Of a stretch of DNA of 39,266 bases, positions 21,433 to 32,559 are shown piece after piece; position 1 is the first letter of the stretch, and every line of letters starts with the position of its first letter. Position numbers and translations under genes: made by a program. The stretch is from assembly GCA_003427395.1 (NCBI GenBank), contig BFEA01000901.1:302483-341748 (forward strand), given 5' to 3'. The notes under the pieces are model-generated. The model had not been told where the DNA came from, did no database searches, and was given only the letters and a program-made list of their open reading frames with translations. Origin of the DNA: Chara braunii. Its lineage: Eukaryota > Streptophyta > Charophyceae > Charales > Characeae.

Positions 21433-23419
21433 ATCTTCCCAAAGTCCTCCTTCGGGTTGGCCAGGTAACGCTGCGTTGCAACGAACGAGGCAGAGACGAT
21501 AGCGGCGGCACTGTGTAGAAGCGGGGCGAACCACTGCGGGGTGACTAGGCAGGCAAAAGAGCAAAGGCGGAGTGGCAAAGATGTGTAGAACGAACCCGGA
21601 CGGGGGGCGCGTCGGGGTACATTCGGAGGTCGAATAGCGGAGCGATGAGGGAGATAGGAGATGGCGGGCAGAACATCGCGAAGCTCGCGCGATCCTAGAA
21701 GGAATCAGGAGGGGGAAGGGTCGCCTCGGGGGTTTTCGGCCATGGCGAGTGTAGTGGCGGGGTCAATTCTTACGTTAGATTAGTAGAATAAGAGTAAAGA
21801 AGGAAGGTCCGTGCGCCGGTGGCTATGCGAGGGTGTTGGAAAGAGAACAAGGGAGACCGTATCTCGCTCGATTCCTTGCGGAATCAAGCGAGGAAAGGCA
21901 CCACATAGGGGTTTTAGGTAGTTGCGAATTGGGATATGGGGTCAGTTTTAGGTGGGAGTTAGCAAGATGGGAGGTTAGTAGAAAAGTGAGTGCGCCGGGA
22001 GTGTCGAGGAGGAAAACTCGACGAGAATAGAAAGTCTATATCTCGCTCGAATCTCGATGGATTTGAGCGAGACAAAAGGCTACGGGGAGTTTTTTTTGGC
22101 GTAAAGAACCGATTGGCGAAGTCGGATTTGGAGAAAGGTTAGTAAGAAGAGAGATTAGTAAGAGAATGCTTGCGCTGTGTATGGCGGGGAAAGGCTGAAA
22201 ATAAAACTGAGTGAGCCTGGACGTGGTTGACGCCAGGTGCATCAGGAAAAGACTAAGGGTGGTGGGAGTGAGCAGGCCAGCGGGTTGGAATGGAGAGAGA
22301 GAGAGAGAGGGAGGAGGACTCACCACACCAGAGGCACTCGTACTTGAAGGGGATCCGTGACGAAGCGCACAGTCACGCCAGCGAACCTGACCACCATTAC
22401 GGGTCAGGTACATGGAGGTGGAGGTCGCTCGGTCCGGGGTGTATGTGCGGCCTGCAAACGAGGACGGGCGGCTGTCGGGGTAGCTCCCCGACTCAGTAGG
22501 TGGTGGAAGCCGACGGTCTGGAGGTTCGGTCATGGTGTGAGTGAGTCGTGTGTTGTTGTGCTCCAAAGGGCGGGGTGACTTACCTCGTAGCTGGCCGTAG
22601 TAGCAATGTACGTTTCCATGCTCCAGCGGTAGATTCGTCCGAATTCAGCACAGATCTGACAAACCGAGGAGTAGTGGGGGAGTGAGCAGTGAGGTGAGAA
22701 GCGAGCAGTTGGGCTGGAGGCTTACCTGTTGACAAGGGCACTGCCTATCTCCTTAGAAACAAAAGTAACGGGGCGGACGAGCTAAGGGACTGAGGGCTTA
22801 CCTGCGGGCTGCGGCACTGTCCTTCCCAGTTTAGTGGAGCAGCAAGGAGTGCTACATATCTACTGTTTGGCTGACTCGCTGAGGGAACGCCCTGGGGAGG
22901 GCAAGTTTGCCTGTTTGCCTGTTTGTTGGCAAGGTGACGCGCTCTTCATCGGCCGAAGTTGTGAGGTGGCATACTGGCTGGTGTGCTGCCCACCTTGAGG
23001 TTCGGAGTACTTGGGAAAAGGGCAAGTTGTGGGCTACAGGCTCACTCAACAGTTGGCAACGCCGCTTACTGCTGGACAAAGCAACAGCAGGCCAGCTACA
23101 TGGTGCAGATGAGATAGTCAGTTGGTGAGGCACCGTTGCAGCCGCTTGAGGAGGAGTTCGTTGGTGTGATGAGCTTGCTACCACGCCATCACCACTCATT
23201 GCCCTGTGTATTAGCATATCCTAGCACGCTACAAATGATGGGCAGCGGTTAGCGGTGCACGGACCGCAACTGCATACTGCACGCAAACCGCTACTGCGTC
23301 CGTTGTGGATTGTTGTATACAACTGGGTGTTGCTGCTGGCTATTGCCAACTGCTGCAGGGCGCTATGTAGTGCGGCTGGGTTTGAGAAAGGGGGTTACTA
23401 CTGTGAATTAAGGGTTCGA
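21433..23419. other. spacer between arms, right part; no gene seen
   Basis: GC- to AG-rich DNA. Repeating units of about 180 bp near 21680-22080 each carry an inverted repeat: CTCGCTCGATTCC/GGAATCAAGCGAG (21863-21892) and CTCGCTCGAATC/GATTTGAGCGAG (22042-22071). A short GA run lies at 22292-22308, and a CCTGACC/GGTCAGG hairpin near 22385-22408. Two CTTACCTG-type motifs near 22720 and 22800 could be splice-donor-like, but no exons are supported. Confidence 0.5.
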
Positions 23420-23986
23420 CAGGAGGGTTGAGTTTTACAGGTTTGCTCCGGTTTGACCAAGCTGCCACTTTGGCTACCATTGCGCGACCCTCAGGCGCTG
23501 AAGGTACCAAGGCCCTCTCGCGCGAATTTGAGAGCACCCCTCTTATATCTGAGAGTCTCAAACCCTTCTCTTTCTATCTTTCAAAATCTAAGTCTAGTCT
23601 GCTGGTTACGAGGGGAAGGCGGCAGGCGGGATTGCAACCCGTAGGTCCGCGTCAAGACTCTATGGGGAGTCCACCGACCGATTGCGGGAGCTCTGCAAGA
23701 ACTCAGGAGGAGTTCTGGAGGCAGGGAATCGTCAGGTATACTATCTTTCATCTATATGACCCACTATCACCCATGTTTGCCTATCCCCCTGCAGTACGAC
23801 TATTGTATGCATGCGATTGTCCCTATGGTTTTTGTTTTCTCTTCATGACCTAATGAGACTAACTGGAAAGAATGTGTGAGAGTGAAGCCTAAGTTTCTAC
23901 TTTGTTCTGATTGAAAGCAGACTAAGGATGAACTGGGGGAAGGTGGGAGGAAGGTAGACTGCATGCGTTGACCGGGTCAACCAAAG

Positions 23987-24681
23987 CTTGAGCATTGTTT
24001 CTACTGTGAATGGCTTAGGGCTATGTTTATTTGGCTGTTTTCTGCAGGACTAAGCATTGTTTCTACTGTGAATGGCCTGGTCGCTGTGTTTATTTAATTG
24101 TTTTCTGGGGAACCAGACATTGTTTCTACTGTGAATGGTCTGGCTACCTTAGTTAACTCTGAAGGTTTGTCTGATTGAAGGGGTTTAAATTCTTGTTTAT
24201 TCTGAGGGAGAATTTTTTGTNTAAGGCTAAGCATTGTTTCCATGGTAAATGGTTTAGCCTAAAAACCACGCACATAATTTAAACTAAGTATAAAGGAAAG
24301 TATTTAATGTATATTTGCATATGAACTGGCAGTTGGGCATTGTTTCTACTGTGAATTGTCCAGCGTTAAGCCATATCATTGAGAAGAGGGACGGGAAAAT
24401 ACAGAGTATAAATGAAAATAGTTTGGGGCAAGCTGAACATTGTTTCTTCTGTGAATGGTTCAGTCCCCTGCCCATATTTGTCTTTTATTTTTTTAACAAA
24501 GTCAGAGAAATACTAAAACTTTGGATATTAAACAGCTCAGGGCGACTAGGCATTGTTTCCATGGCGAATGGCCTAGTCATCTGCCCAAAAGAAGAAAGAA
24601 GTAGTTGTGCAACCTGTTCGTGTATATCATAAAGACAACCAGGGCATTGTTTCCATGGCGAATGGTCCAGCTTTATGTCTT
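23987..24681 (+). repeat. hairpin array of arm B (eight hairpins)
   Basis: Eight inverted repeats each enclose a conserved loop of about 20 nt: ATTGTTTCTACTGTGAATG or ATTGTTTCCATGGCGAATG. Stem pairs differ from unit to unit: CTTGAGC/GCTTAGG (23987/24013), GACTAAGC/GCCTGGTC (24048/24075), CCAGAC/GTCTGG (24113/24138), AGGCTAAGC/GTTTAGCCT (24224/24252), TTGGGC/GTCCAG (24333/24358), CTGAAC/GTTCAG (24433/24458), GACTAGGC/GCCTAGTC (24544/24571) and GGGC/GTCC (24642/24665). G-T wobbles are counted as pairs. Several have extra outer stems, such as GGGC/GCCC around unit 7 and AAGACA/TGTCTT around unit 8. Confidence 0.9.
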
Positions 24682-24984
24682 ATGTAAGATGGGTATAAGG
24701 ATTCAAGAACTTGAAGATTCACGAGCTATTTATATGAAATGAACTTGGGATGGTGAGAGTACTTACATTCGTGGTTTGATTTGCATGTGACTGGATGGGA
24801 TGACTAGTTTGTTTGGATTTTAGTTCTACAGGTAGTTACTTTAGTTGCTCGCCACGTGCTAGAGNCATAGGAGTTAGTGTAAATTCCTGCATTTTCTGTA
24901 ATAACTTTTTTTTACTTAGGTCAATTCCTGCATTTTCTGAGATTTTTTTTTATACTTGGCTTTGTATAAATCTTGGCAAGCTAC

Positions 24985-25760
24985 TTTTCCTACGGGAAGT
25001 GCTGCTGAAATTTTTACAAATCCAAGAAGTTAGTCAACTTTTGACTTGTCAGAGTTCAACTTGTCTTTTCCATATATCTGGCTTAGTTAAAATCTGGGAA
25101 GTCTCATTTTCTAAAGGGAGTGCTGCCCAAATTTTTGCTAATTCAGGGAGTTAGACAAAATTGAACTTTGGGAAACCAAAGTTACTTTCAAAATCTGAAC
25201 TTAGTCTTGTATAAATTTTAGAATAACACTTTTCTAGAGGGAGTGCTGCCGAAATTTTATACAAAATTAAAGAAGTTAGTTAAATTCAGTCTAAAGTTGA
25301 GCTCGAGCTGTTGTTCGAGTTCATATCTGACTTAGTATAAATCTGGGAAGTCTCCTTTTCTAAAGGGAGTGCTGCCCAAATTTCTACTAATTCAGAGAGT
25401 TAGACAAAATTTGACTTTTCAGGAGTTAGAGATTATTTTCTGCTTTATATCTGGCTTAGTATAAATCTGGAAAGTCTCATTTTCTAAAGGGAGTGCTGCC
25501 CAAATTTTTACTAATTCAGAGAGTTAGACAAAATTTGACTTTCCAGACTTAGAGATTAATTTTCTGCTTTATATCTGGATAGTATAAATCTGAAAGTCTC
25601 ATTTTCTAAAGGGAGTGCTGCCCAAATTTTTACTAATTCAGAGAGTTAGACAAAATTTGACTTTCCAGACTTAGAGATTATTTCGGTGTTCATATTTGAG
25701 CTTATATAAATTCTGGAAAGACACTTTTCCTACGGGAAGCGCTGCCGAAATTTTCATAGT
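24985..25760 (+). repeat. 122-bp tandem repeats of arm B (7 units)
   Basis: Cores lie near 24991, 25115, 25238, 25361, 25483, 25605 and 25732, spaced 122-127 bp. First and last units read TACGGGAAGYGCTGCYGAAA; the middle units read AAAGGGAGTGCTGCCCAAAT. Between cores, TTAGACAAAATTTGACTTTC and TTAGTATAAATCTGG recur. The last units are nearly identical to one another, so amplification was recent relative to the divergence between arms. Confidence 0.92.
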
Positions 25761-26639
25761 TTAAAAGAGATAGACTATATTTGGACAGGGGGCGATTCAG
25801 ACAATCCACCCAGAATAGGGAAGATTCCGTAGTTGGTTTACCTTTAACTTAAGCATTTGGTTTAAAAGTAGACTTAAGTTTAGCTTATAGGGAGATTTTG
25901 AGAGAGGATGTATTATGGAGTTATATTCTCGATACACTTATGATCTTAGTTTGGGGATTGGTATGCCGTGTGTTTCAGGTCCTTTTGATCATTTCATCCA
26001 AGTTCAGGGCTAGATCCAGCTTGATCCCTTAAGAACCACTTACTGTTATCACGGATAACGCGTCGGTTGCCGATTCGTCGGTCAACGACTCAATTTCAAC
26101 TCTCCCTCCACACTCAACCTAAAAGGCTTTAGCCCTGGAGATTTCGTTGTTTTATTAAGGTTTCACCCGGACTTTTATTGAATGGCCATTTAACAAAGGT
26201 GCTGAGTATTTAATTAAGGTTGGTTGGATAGGAGGTTTTGGGGCTTGCTAAAGCGAGGGGTATGAGCGTCGAAGGTGGTTGGGGTTGACTCTGTGTAGTG
26301 TGTGGGCTGTTGATTTGGTTCGTTGATGTAATTGCAGGTATTTGCTGTGAATCAGATTCTGGATTTGGTTGTCTGCGATCACACATATACGTATTATTGT
26401 GAGAGATCCCAGTGAGACCGTGAAAAAGTGATTGTCACATACTTAACCCTTATATATGTATACATAAGTATACTTGGGATAAATGTTTGCCTGGGTTGAA
26501 GAGTCCCTTACCAAAAACCCTATTCAGAAGTCGAGGCTGAGGGGCATAGGGGAAGTCTCTCCTTCTATTTTGGTTTCTTGCTTTTTGATAATTTTCTTAG
26601 TCGGACGTTTGGTCCTGGGCCGGGATTCGAGGTCCTTGT

Positions 26640-26967
26640 NNNNNNNNNNNNNNNNNNNNNNNNNNNNNNNNNNNNNNNNNNNNNNNNNNNNNNNNNNNNN
26701 NNNNNNNNNNNNNNNNNNNNNNNNNNNNNNNNNNNNNNNNNNNNNNNNNNNNNNNNNNNNNNNNNNNNNNNNNNNNNNNNNNNNNNNNNNNNNNNNNNNN
26801 NNNNNNNNNNNNNNNNNNNNNNNNNNNNNNNNNNNNNNNNNNNNNNNNNNNNNNNNNNNNNNNNNNNNNNNNNNNNNNNNNNNNNNNNNNNNNNNNNNNN
26901 NNNNNNNNNNNNNNNNNNNNNNNNNNNNNNNNNNNNNNNNNNNNNNNNNNNNNNNNNNNNNNNNNNN
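26640..26967. other. assembly gap (328 N)
   Basis: Unsequenced bases. Reading frames drawn through them are meaningless. Isolated ambiguous bases also occur at 20865, 24221 and 24865. Confidence 1.
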
Positions 26968-27200
26968 AGGCCCTCACGACACTTCGAGTATGACACTTGA
27001 GTGTCATAAGCGGTACTCGGATCCACGAGGGACCGCTTGATTATGGGCACTACATAGTACGCTATCGTCGCGACTGCATGCGTATGCCTGAATAGCCGGT
27101 TGGTATAAGGTAGGCCCTCGGCTGTGTAACTTTATATTAAAATCTCACGCGCGACGTTTCACCGCCCTAGTGTGTAAGAGGTTATGGGATTACAAAGGGG
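26968..27200 (+). repeat. partial extra copy of the arm B terminal block
   Basis: Matches 27524-27730 segment by segment: CTTGAGTGTC, GGGACCGC, ATGGGCACTACATAGTACG against ATGGGTACCACGTAGAACG, GCGACTGC, TCTCACGCGCGACG and GTTATGGG. The offset is about 545 bp. The left end is lost in the gap. It suggests tandem or nested terminal repeats. Confidence 0.75.
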
Positions 27201-28495
27201 CCGACACATATGGACGAATGTTTTTGAGATTGCTATAGGCCGCCAACGCAACGCGAAAAAGGGAGGGTACCCCAGGGCTATAATTTTGTCTACTAGGCAG
27301 GGAACCTTCGACCCATTCCTTATCTTTTGCTCTTTGGAGTTTTTATAGTTGGACGTTATAGTCTGTGGCAGCCATCAAAGTCAAACCCCTTGATGTTCGA
27401 CCGCTACGACAGCTTAAAGCTGCCTACTCAACCCCTCTGCAAAGGGTGCAGAAGAGGGTGTGGTCTTTAACCGCGCATGGCGGTTGTCCAGCGTCGAGAG
27501 ATGAACCCTCGAGACGTGTGTCAGCCAACACTTGAGTGTCTAACGCGGCCCTCGCGATTAACGGGGACCGCGTGAGAATGGGTACCACGTAGAACGTCTT
27601 CATTGCGACTGCTTGCGTACAATTGCATTGCGAGTCCATATGCGATAGCCCTGCATGCGCGCGGTTTTACACCGAGTCTCACGCGCGACGCCTATTCGAT
27701 TTCCACGTTGGAAAGTTATGGGTTGGCTACCGAGGGGCTAGGAGCGTTGTCGCGTTGTTTGTGTTGTGTCGTTTCATATATGTGTTGTTTTGTGTGTATG
27801 CGTATTCGTAAAGTGGAGTGCGCGTGCTATGTGGGATGCGTCCTAGTCGACCGATGACGGGTCGCGCTTGGGACCTCAGCCCCCCCAAGATACCGATTCG
27901 CGTGCGGGTTCGATGAAGGCGTATTACCGCGCGTACCCCCTATACTACAGCGAACGAGAAACGCCCTCGGCTGGTCCACCTCTGCGATTGCAACTGATTA
28001 GCTTTCGTACTGTGGGCTGGTAGCTCGGCGGGGATACGCCCACCGAAGGGAGGTGTCAGCTCCCGTAAGGTGTAGGTAAGTCGTGCCTCGAGTAGGCCCT
28101 ATCCTGTCGTAGGGGCTCGCGAGAGGTATGGCTGGCGCACTCGGTCGGAGCGGCCTAAGGAAGCTCCGTATATATTGCGACGATGGATTTAAAACTAACT
28201 CCTGCGTGACGCGGCCGAGAGGGTCCCGCGGTGCCCTGGTGCGGTGCCGGACCAATGCGCTCGACACCGGGCAACGCAAAAACACAGCAAGGAAATTGTT
28301 TATTGTTTTTTTGAAGGTGGGGTTGTGGTGCGCTATCCTAGAGGACCCCGGATTTGAAATAAAAAAGTGAACTTCGGGGGGGGGGCTGGGTGAGGGATCT
28401 CAGCGAAGGGTCTGGGGGTGTCTGGGGGATGTCAGTGCTGGTATGTCACAGACCTTGTAGGTGTATGTGGAAGAAAACAAAGAGGACGAGAAGGA

Positions 28496-28664
28496 GGAGG
28501 AGGAGGAAGAAGAAGAAGAAGAAGAAGAAGAAGAAGAAGAAGAAGAGGAAGAGGAAGAAGAAGAAGAGGAGCACGAGGATGACAAGACCAAAAAGAAAAA
28601 AAAAAACAAGCCTGAAGAGAAGGCACGTCAACATTGCTCCACAAAGGATTACAAAACTCTCTCC

Positions 28665-28714
<50 letters not shown>

Positions 28715-28732
28715 CATACACACACACATATG

Positions 28733-28798
<66 letters not shown>

Positions 28799-28806
28799 CA
28801 CACACG
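28496..28806. repeat. compound microsatellite (GAA)n-(CT)n-(CA)n
   Basis: GAA/GAG trinucleotides at about 28490-28580, CT dinucleotides at about 28660-28712, and CA dinucleotides at about 28733-28806. It separates the end of arm B from the 3' end of the transposase pseudogene. ORFs here are homopolymeric and rejected. Confidence 0.97.
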
Positions 28807-28812
28807 GCAACC

Positions 28813-31800
28813 TCATTCGCGATCGAAGTGGCTTCCCTCGAATTCAAATGACCAGCTGCTGCAGTTATTTGGATCGGGGTCATCCTCCACAACCTCCGTG
28901 TGAGCCTTGCGCTGGCGAATCCTTTTTATTTTTTTGGGACCGGGTTCAGCGGTCTTCTGTTTGCGGGGTCTGCCACAAACATGTTTAGGCTTCGCAGCAG
29001 CATCCTCCATCGGCTCCTTTCTCTTCCTCCTCACCCTGCTCACCCACAGTTTGTCATCTTTGACAACCTCATTGCTGGGAGGGAAGTCGGGTATGTTCTC
29101 GACAGACTGTGCAGACACAACCGGTCGTTGCCTACGTGCGTACACAGTCTTCACTGCAGGATGGTGCTCCTCTTCGCCGTCCTCCTCTTCCTTATTGTGC
29201 TGCATGTTCTGTTGATCTATGCCCTCCACCTCTTCTTGTTGTTCCATGGTCTCCTCCTCTCCTTGACTCTCCATTCCCTCCTCGTCCTCGTCATGCTCCA
29301 TTTCCTCGTCCTCTTCTTCGTGCTCCGTCTCCGTTTTTTTTTTAATGCTATATCGTCCTTTTCTTCTTGCTGGTCGTTCTCCTCCACCTCTTTATGGTGC
29401 TCCGCCTATTGGTGGTCGGCCTCCTCTGCCTTTTTTGGCCGCACCTTGTCGTTCCCCTCTTCTTTGAGTCTGACTTCCACCACCTTCACAGCCGCTTCAC
29501 TTTGTTGTTGCTGACCCTCTTCTCACTCGTGCACAACGTCCAATAGATGACGCGTCTCTAGTTCGTTTTCCCCAACCTTCTTCTTGCTCCTCTCAATCTC
29601 CCTCCGAGTTGGGATAGCTGCACGTCGGGCATCCTCCTCCATGATCCGTTTTTGGACGGCGTCTCGATTACTAATGCCTTTGCATGGTCGGCCTCCGCCT
29701 CGTTTTCATCAACCAGGGCGCTGTGCAGCATCAACTCGATGTCCGTGTCCAAGTGATAGAACTCAACGTCAGATTGAGGATGGTATTGAGAGGAGCTTTC
29801 CCCCTCTGGCCTGTGTAGAAGCCGCAGGCTGCTCCTCTCTCCGACGCCGTGCAATTGCTCTCCTACCAATATCCTCTGTGTCCGGGACCAATGATTCGAC
29901 TCTCAACTAAAAATCGGAATCGCTTTCATCATCATCCCCCTCTGCGCCGCTGACTCATCCGACAATCCACACTTCCCCTTCCGCAACTCATCATCCAAGT
30001 CACTGTCATCTGTGCACTCGTCCTCTTCGTCCTCAAGCTTCTTTGGAATCCTTCCCTTTGGTGTCTTCACGAAGCTACTTTGCCGCACCAGCTCCTCGTC
30101 TGTCTTCTCAGCTTCCTCCTCGGGGCCCCTCAAGATAGTTCTGCCATCCTTGTCTGGCTCTGGAGTAGCCTTGAAGAACGAACTCCACAAATCAACATAA
30201 CCCGCGTCGTTGCCACCATTGTTGTTTGCAGCACGTAGTAGTTGCATGTTCTTGTGAATGTACACCAACTTCTCCAATGTTTCGGGCTTCAAGTTGTTCC
30301 TCCTTTTCGAATGCACGAAGTGCATGGACGACCAATTCCTCTCAGCTAGGGTGGCCGTACTCGACATGCCCATCACTTTGATGGCAATGGCCTTCAAAAC
30401 GGGGACATCACCGCCGTAAGTTGCCTACCACTCAGTCGGTATGAGCTTCTCGCAATCAGCCTTCGCATTGGGCTCCCACATCTTCCTGTCCTTTCTGTTG
30501 GGCCCGTTCGCCGTGAGCTCCGTGTGGAACTTGTGTAGGTCACTCAAAACATCTAGGTGGTCGGACCCTTTCCAATCAACCCCGACATGTCTCTGCATGT
30601 AACGCATCGTGTTCCGCACAATTGAGTCATCCCAATTATAAAGCCATCGTGGATTTCTCCTTCGCAGGTCTAGAAGAAACACTAATGCATGGACTCGTTG
30701 CCACATCATCTTCACACGATCTCCGACTTTCTCCATGACGCTCGCCCGCTGCTCCTTAGTGAGAACGACGTGAGCAAGTTTCCTTTCAATAAGGTCATCA
30801 TACTCAACGAGGTTTGTTGGCGCTGTTCCATCCCGATCCATCTTCCTCATAAGTTTGTACAACGGTTCCATAACGTCAACCACCTTCTTCAACTCCATCC
30901 ACCATCCGTCTCTCCTTAAGGTGAAGTACACCAGGTCCGCTTTCGACTTCAACTTTGCAGTAGACCAACGCATCTCTATCCACCGTGCTACATTTTTCCG
31001 ATATACCATATCCGACAACATTGCCCTCCTGTTCTGAAGCCTTTCCAACATCATGTACACTGACCCAAACCGAACTTCCGTGGGGCGAAGCAATGACAGG
31101 GAATCGGTGAAGGACATCATCAGGCTCTGCGTGCAGTGGTGGTTCGGGATGAACTTCATAATCGTGTGGCCTCTCTTTACGATGTCCTTCACCCAGTCCA
31201 ACTTGCTGACATATTGCAGCAGAAGGCTGCAACAATGCGCAGCGCAAGGAACCCATGAAATCCTTGCAATATCTTTGTCAGTGCGGCACTCCAAAATCTA
31301 AGCAGCCTTCTTGTTCACCTCGGCATTGTCGGTGCAAATCTCGTTGATGCGATGCACCCCTATTTCCCTCATAATCTTCTCTCACAACCTTGCCAACGCC
31401 TGTGTTGTTTTCTTCCTTCCCATCGTTGACACTGTGACCACCAGAACCGCACCTTTTTCCATTGCTGCCGAGAAGTTCATGACAGAGTGCTCTCGACGGT
31501 CGGATGACCCGTCCGTGATGAATGTACAGCTAGAATCATCCCAATAAGCTGTCAAAGGATGCACTTGCTTTTGAATACGCAAGTAGATGAAGTCAAGCAT
31601 CACAATTCTCATATGCTTGAACGAGGGCAGCTTCACCTTTGGTCGCGCATTTGCCACTTCCATGTAAACTTTATGGAGCTTTTGTATCGTGTCAAAATTC
31701 AGGAAGTTGAATGCAATGCCAACACGGAACATTGTCGCCACCCATCCAATGTCCAACTTCTTTTGTGCGGAGTTGTTCACCTATCTCTTGATAGTGTCTG

Positions 31801-32553
31801 CTGCAATGATGTCGCCCTCGTGTTTGATCCCGAACCTTCCGCAAACCCCTCGTCTGCAGCGTCGACCGACTCTGTTCGCGGAGTTGTTTTTGGTGGTGCC
31901 ATCCCTGCGGCAGGCAGTGGTTGCGGCTCCTCGTACCCGCAAACAACACGCTCCATGTCCTGAGTGTCCGTAGGAGTGGCCCCCCCTTCCGGAATGTCAT
32001 GCAACTACCTGTAGTTTTTTAGGAGGTACTTCGTTTTTTTGTCGGTCGCCAACACCTTCGCGGCGGCAAGCACGAGTTTGTGTACTATCTCACCCATCCT
32101 CAGGGGACACGACTTCAACAACTTCATAAAATGTTACATTGCCCTTGTGCTTGTGCCCCTCCAAATTTGCGTGCATAGGTGGCACTTCAGCCAATACTCT
32201 CCTCGACCCTTCGGCACGGCTTCTCGACCCTGTATGACATATTTTCACACCTCCCGGGTGCTCTGTAATTGTTGTTGCCTCGTGTCATCCCGAGGAACGA
32301 ATAGAGAGGGGTCTAACGCCGGCGTGGGATCCTTTACGGTCACCCAAGATGTGGTAGCACTAGTACTAGCACTGACCTTTCCTTTGTCTGTCGATCCTGA
32401 AGGAGGTCTCCTCCTTCCGAATCCGCCACTGCCACCGCCTGCTTCAACGCCACTACCGCCGCCCACCATGGCGCCGTTGAACTGCAACTTGAATATGTTG
32501 GAGCACTCGCCAACAAACACCCAACGCACACCCCTGGCCCCCCTTTCAACCAC
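28813..32553 (-). pseudogene. hAT-superfamily (DUF659) transposase, degenerate
   Basis: The minus-strand reading is collinear with plant DUF659/hAT transposases. In order it shows: a Gly-rich start (32553-32250); a BED-type finger (CHLC with downstream H and C, about 32180-32100); a DUF659 region (FRVGIAFNFLNF to TDGSSDRREHSVMNF, about 31750-31440); CTDNAEVN (about 31325); WVPCAAHC (31232-31255); LRPTEVRFGS; the E-W-stop-A-TYGGDVP motif at 30425; and the C-terminal dimerisation motif ERNWSSMHFVHSKRRNNL (about 30340-30280). An acidic Glu/Gln-rich tail with GRPRK (about 28965) follows. Stops interrupt at 32245, 32134, 32005, 31781, 31382, 31298, 30425, 29903 and 29558. Frame changes occur near 31800 and at the T-run 29333-29343. 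It is therefore inactive as annotated. Terminal inverted repeats and target duplications were not found. Confidence 0.88.
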
Positions 32554-32559
32554 TCACCA

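Larger units (their letters stand above)
23420..28285 (+). mobile_element. arm B: non-coding LTR-retrotransposon-like sequence
   Basis: Inverted counterpart of arm A (12155-16270). It is longer because it has seven instead of five 122-bp units, more hairpins, a 328-bp assembly gap and an extra partial copy of its terminal block. The terminal ~950 bp (27333-28285) look like a long terminal repeat or part of one, because part of that block recurs upstream at 26968-27200. A 142-codon ORF at 23428-23853 has no recognisable domain and is not conserved as a protein in arm A. I therefore leave it uncalled. Confidence 0.75.

Noticed and set aside
21120-21578. 152-codon minus-strand ORF with an internal repeat
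   Set aside because: It is antisense to the two 28S rRNA fragments, and the protein repeat only mirrors the duplicated rRNA.
23428-23853. 142-codon ORF in arm B, considered as a gag remnant
   Set aside because: No gag motif, and the aligned arm A sequence has stops; left as part of the non-coding arm.
23987-24681. CRISPR array
   Set aside because: Repeats are hairpins with variable stems and irregular 60-113-bp spacing, in a eukaryotic retroelement context with no cas genes.
26483-27050. ORFs of 136-185 codons across the N gap
   Set aside because: Most of their length is undetermined sequence.
28390-28988. Long ORFs rich in Glu, Lys, Arg, Ser or Thr/His
   Set aside because: They read through GAA, CT and CA microsatellites, and all six frames are open for the same reason.
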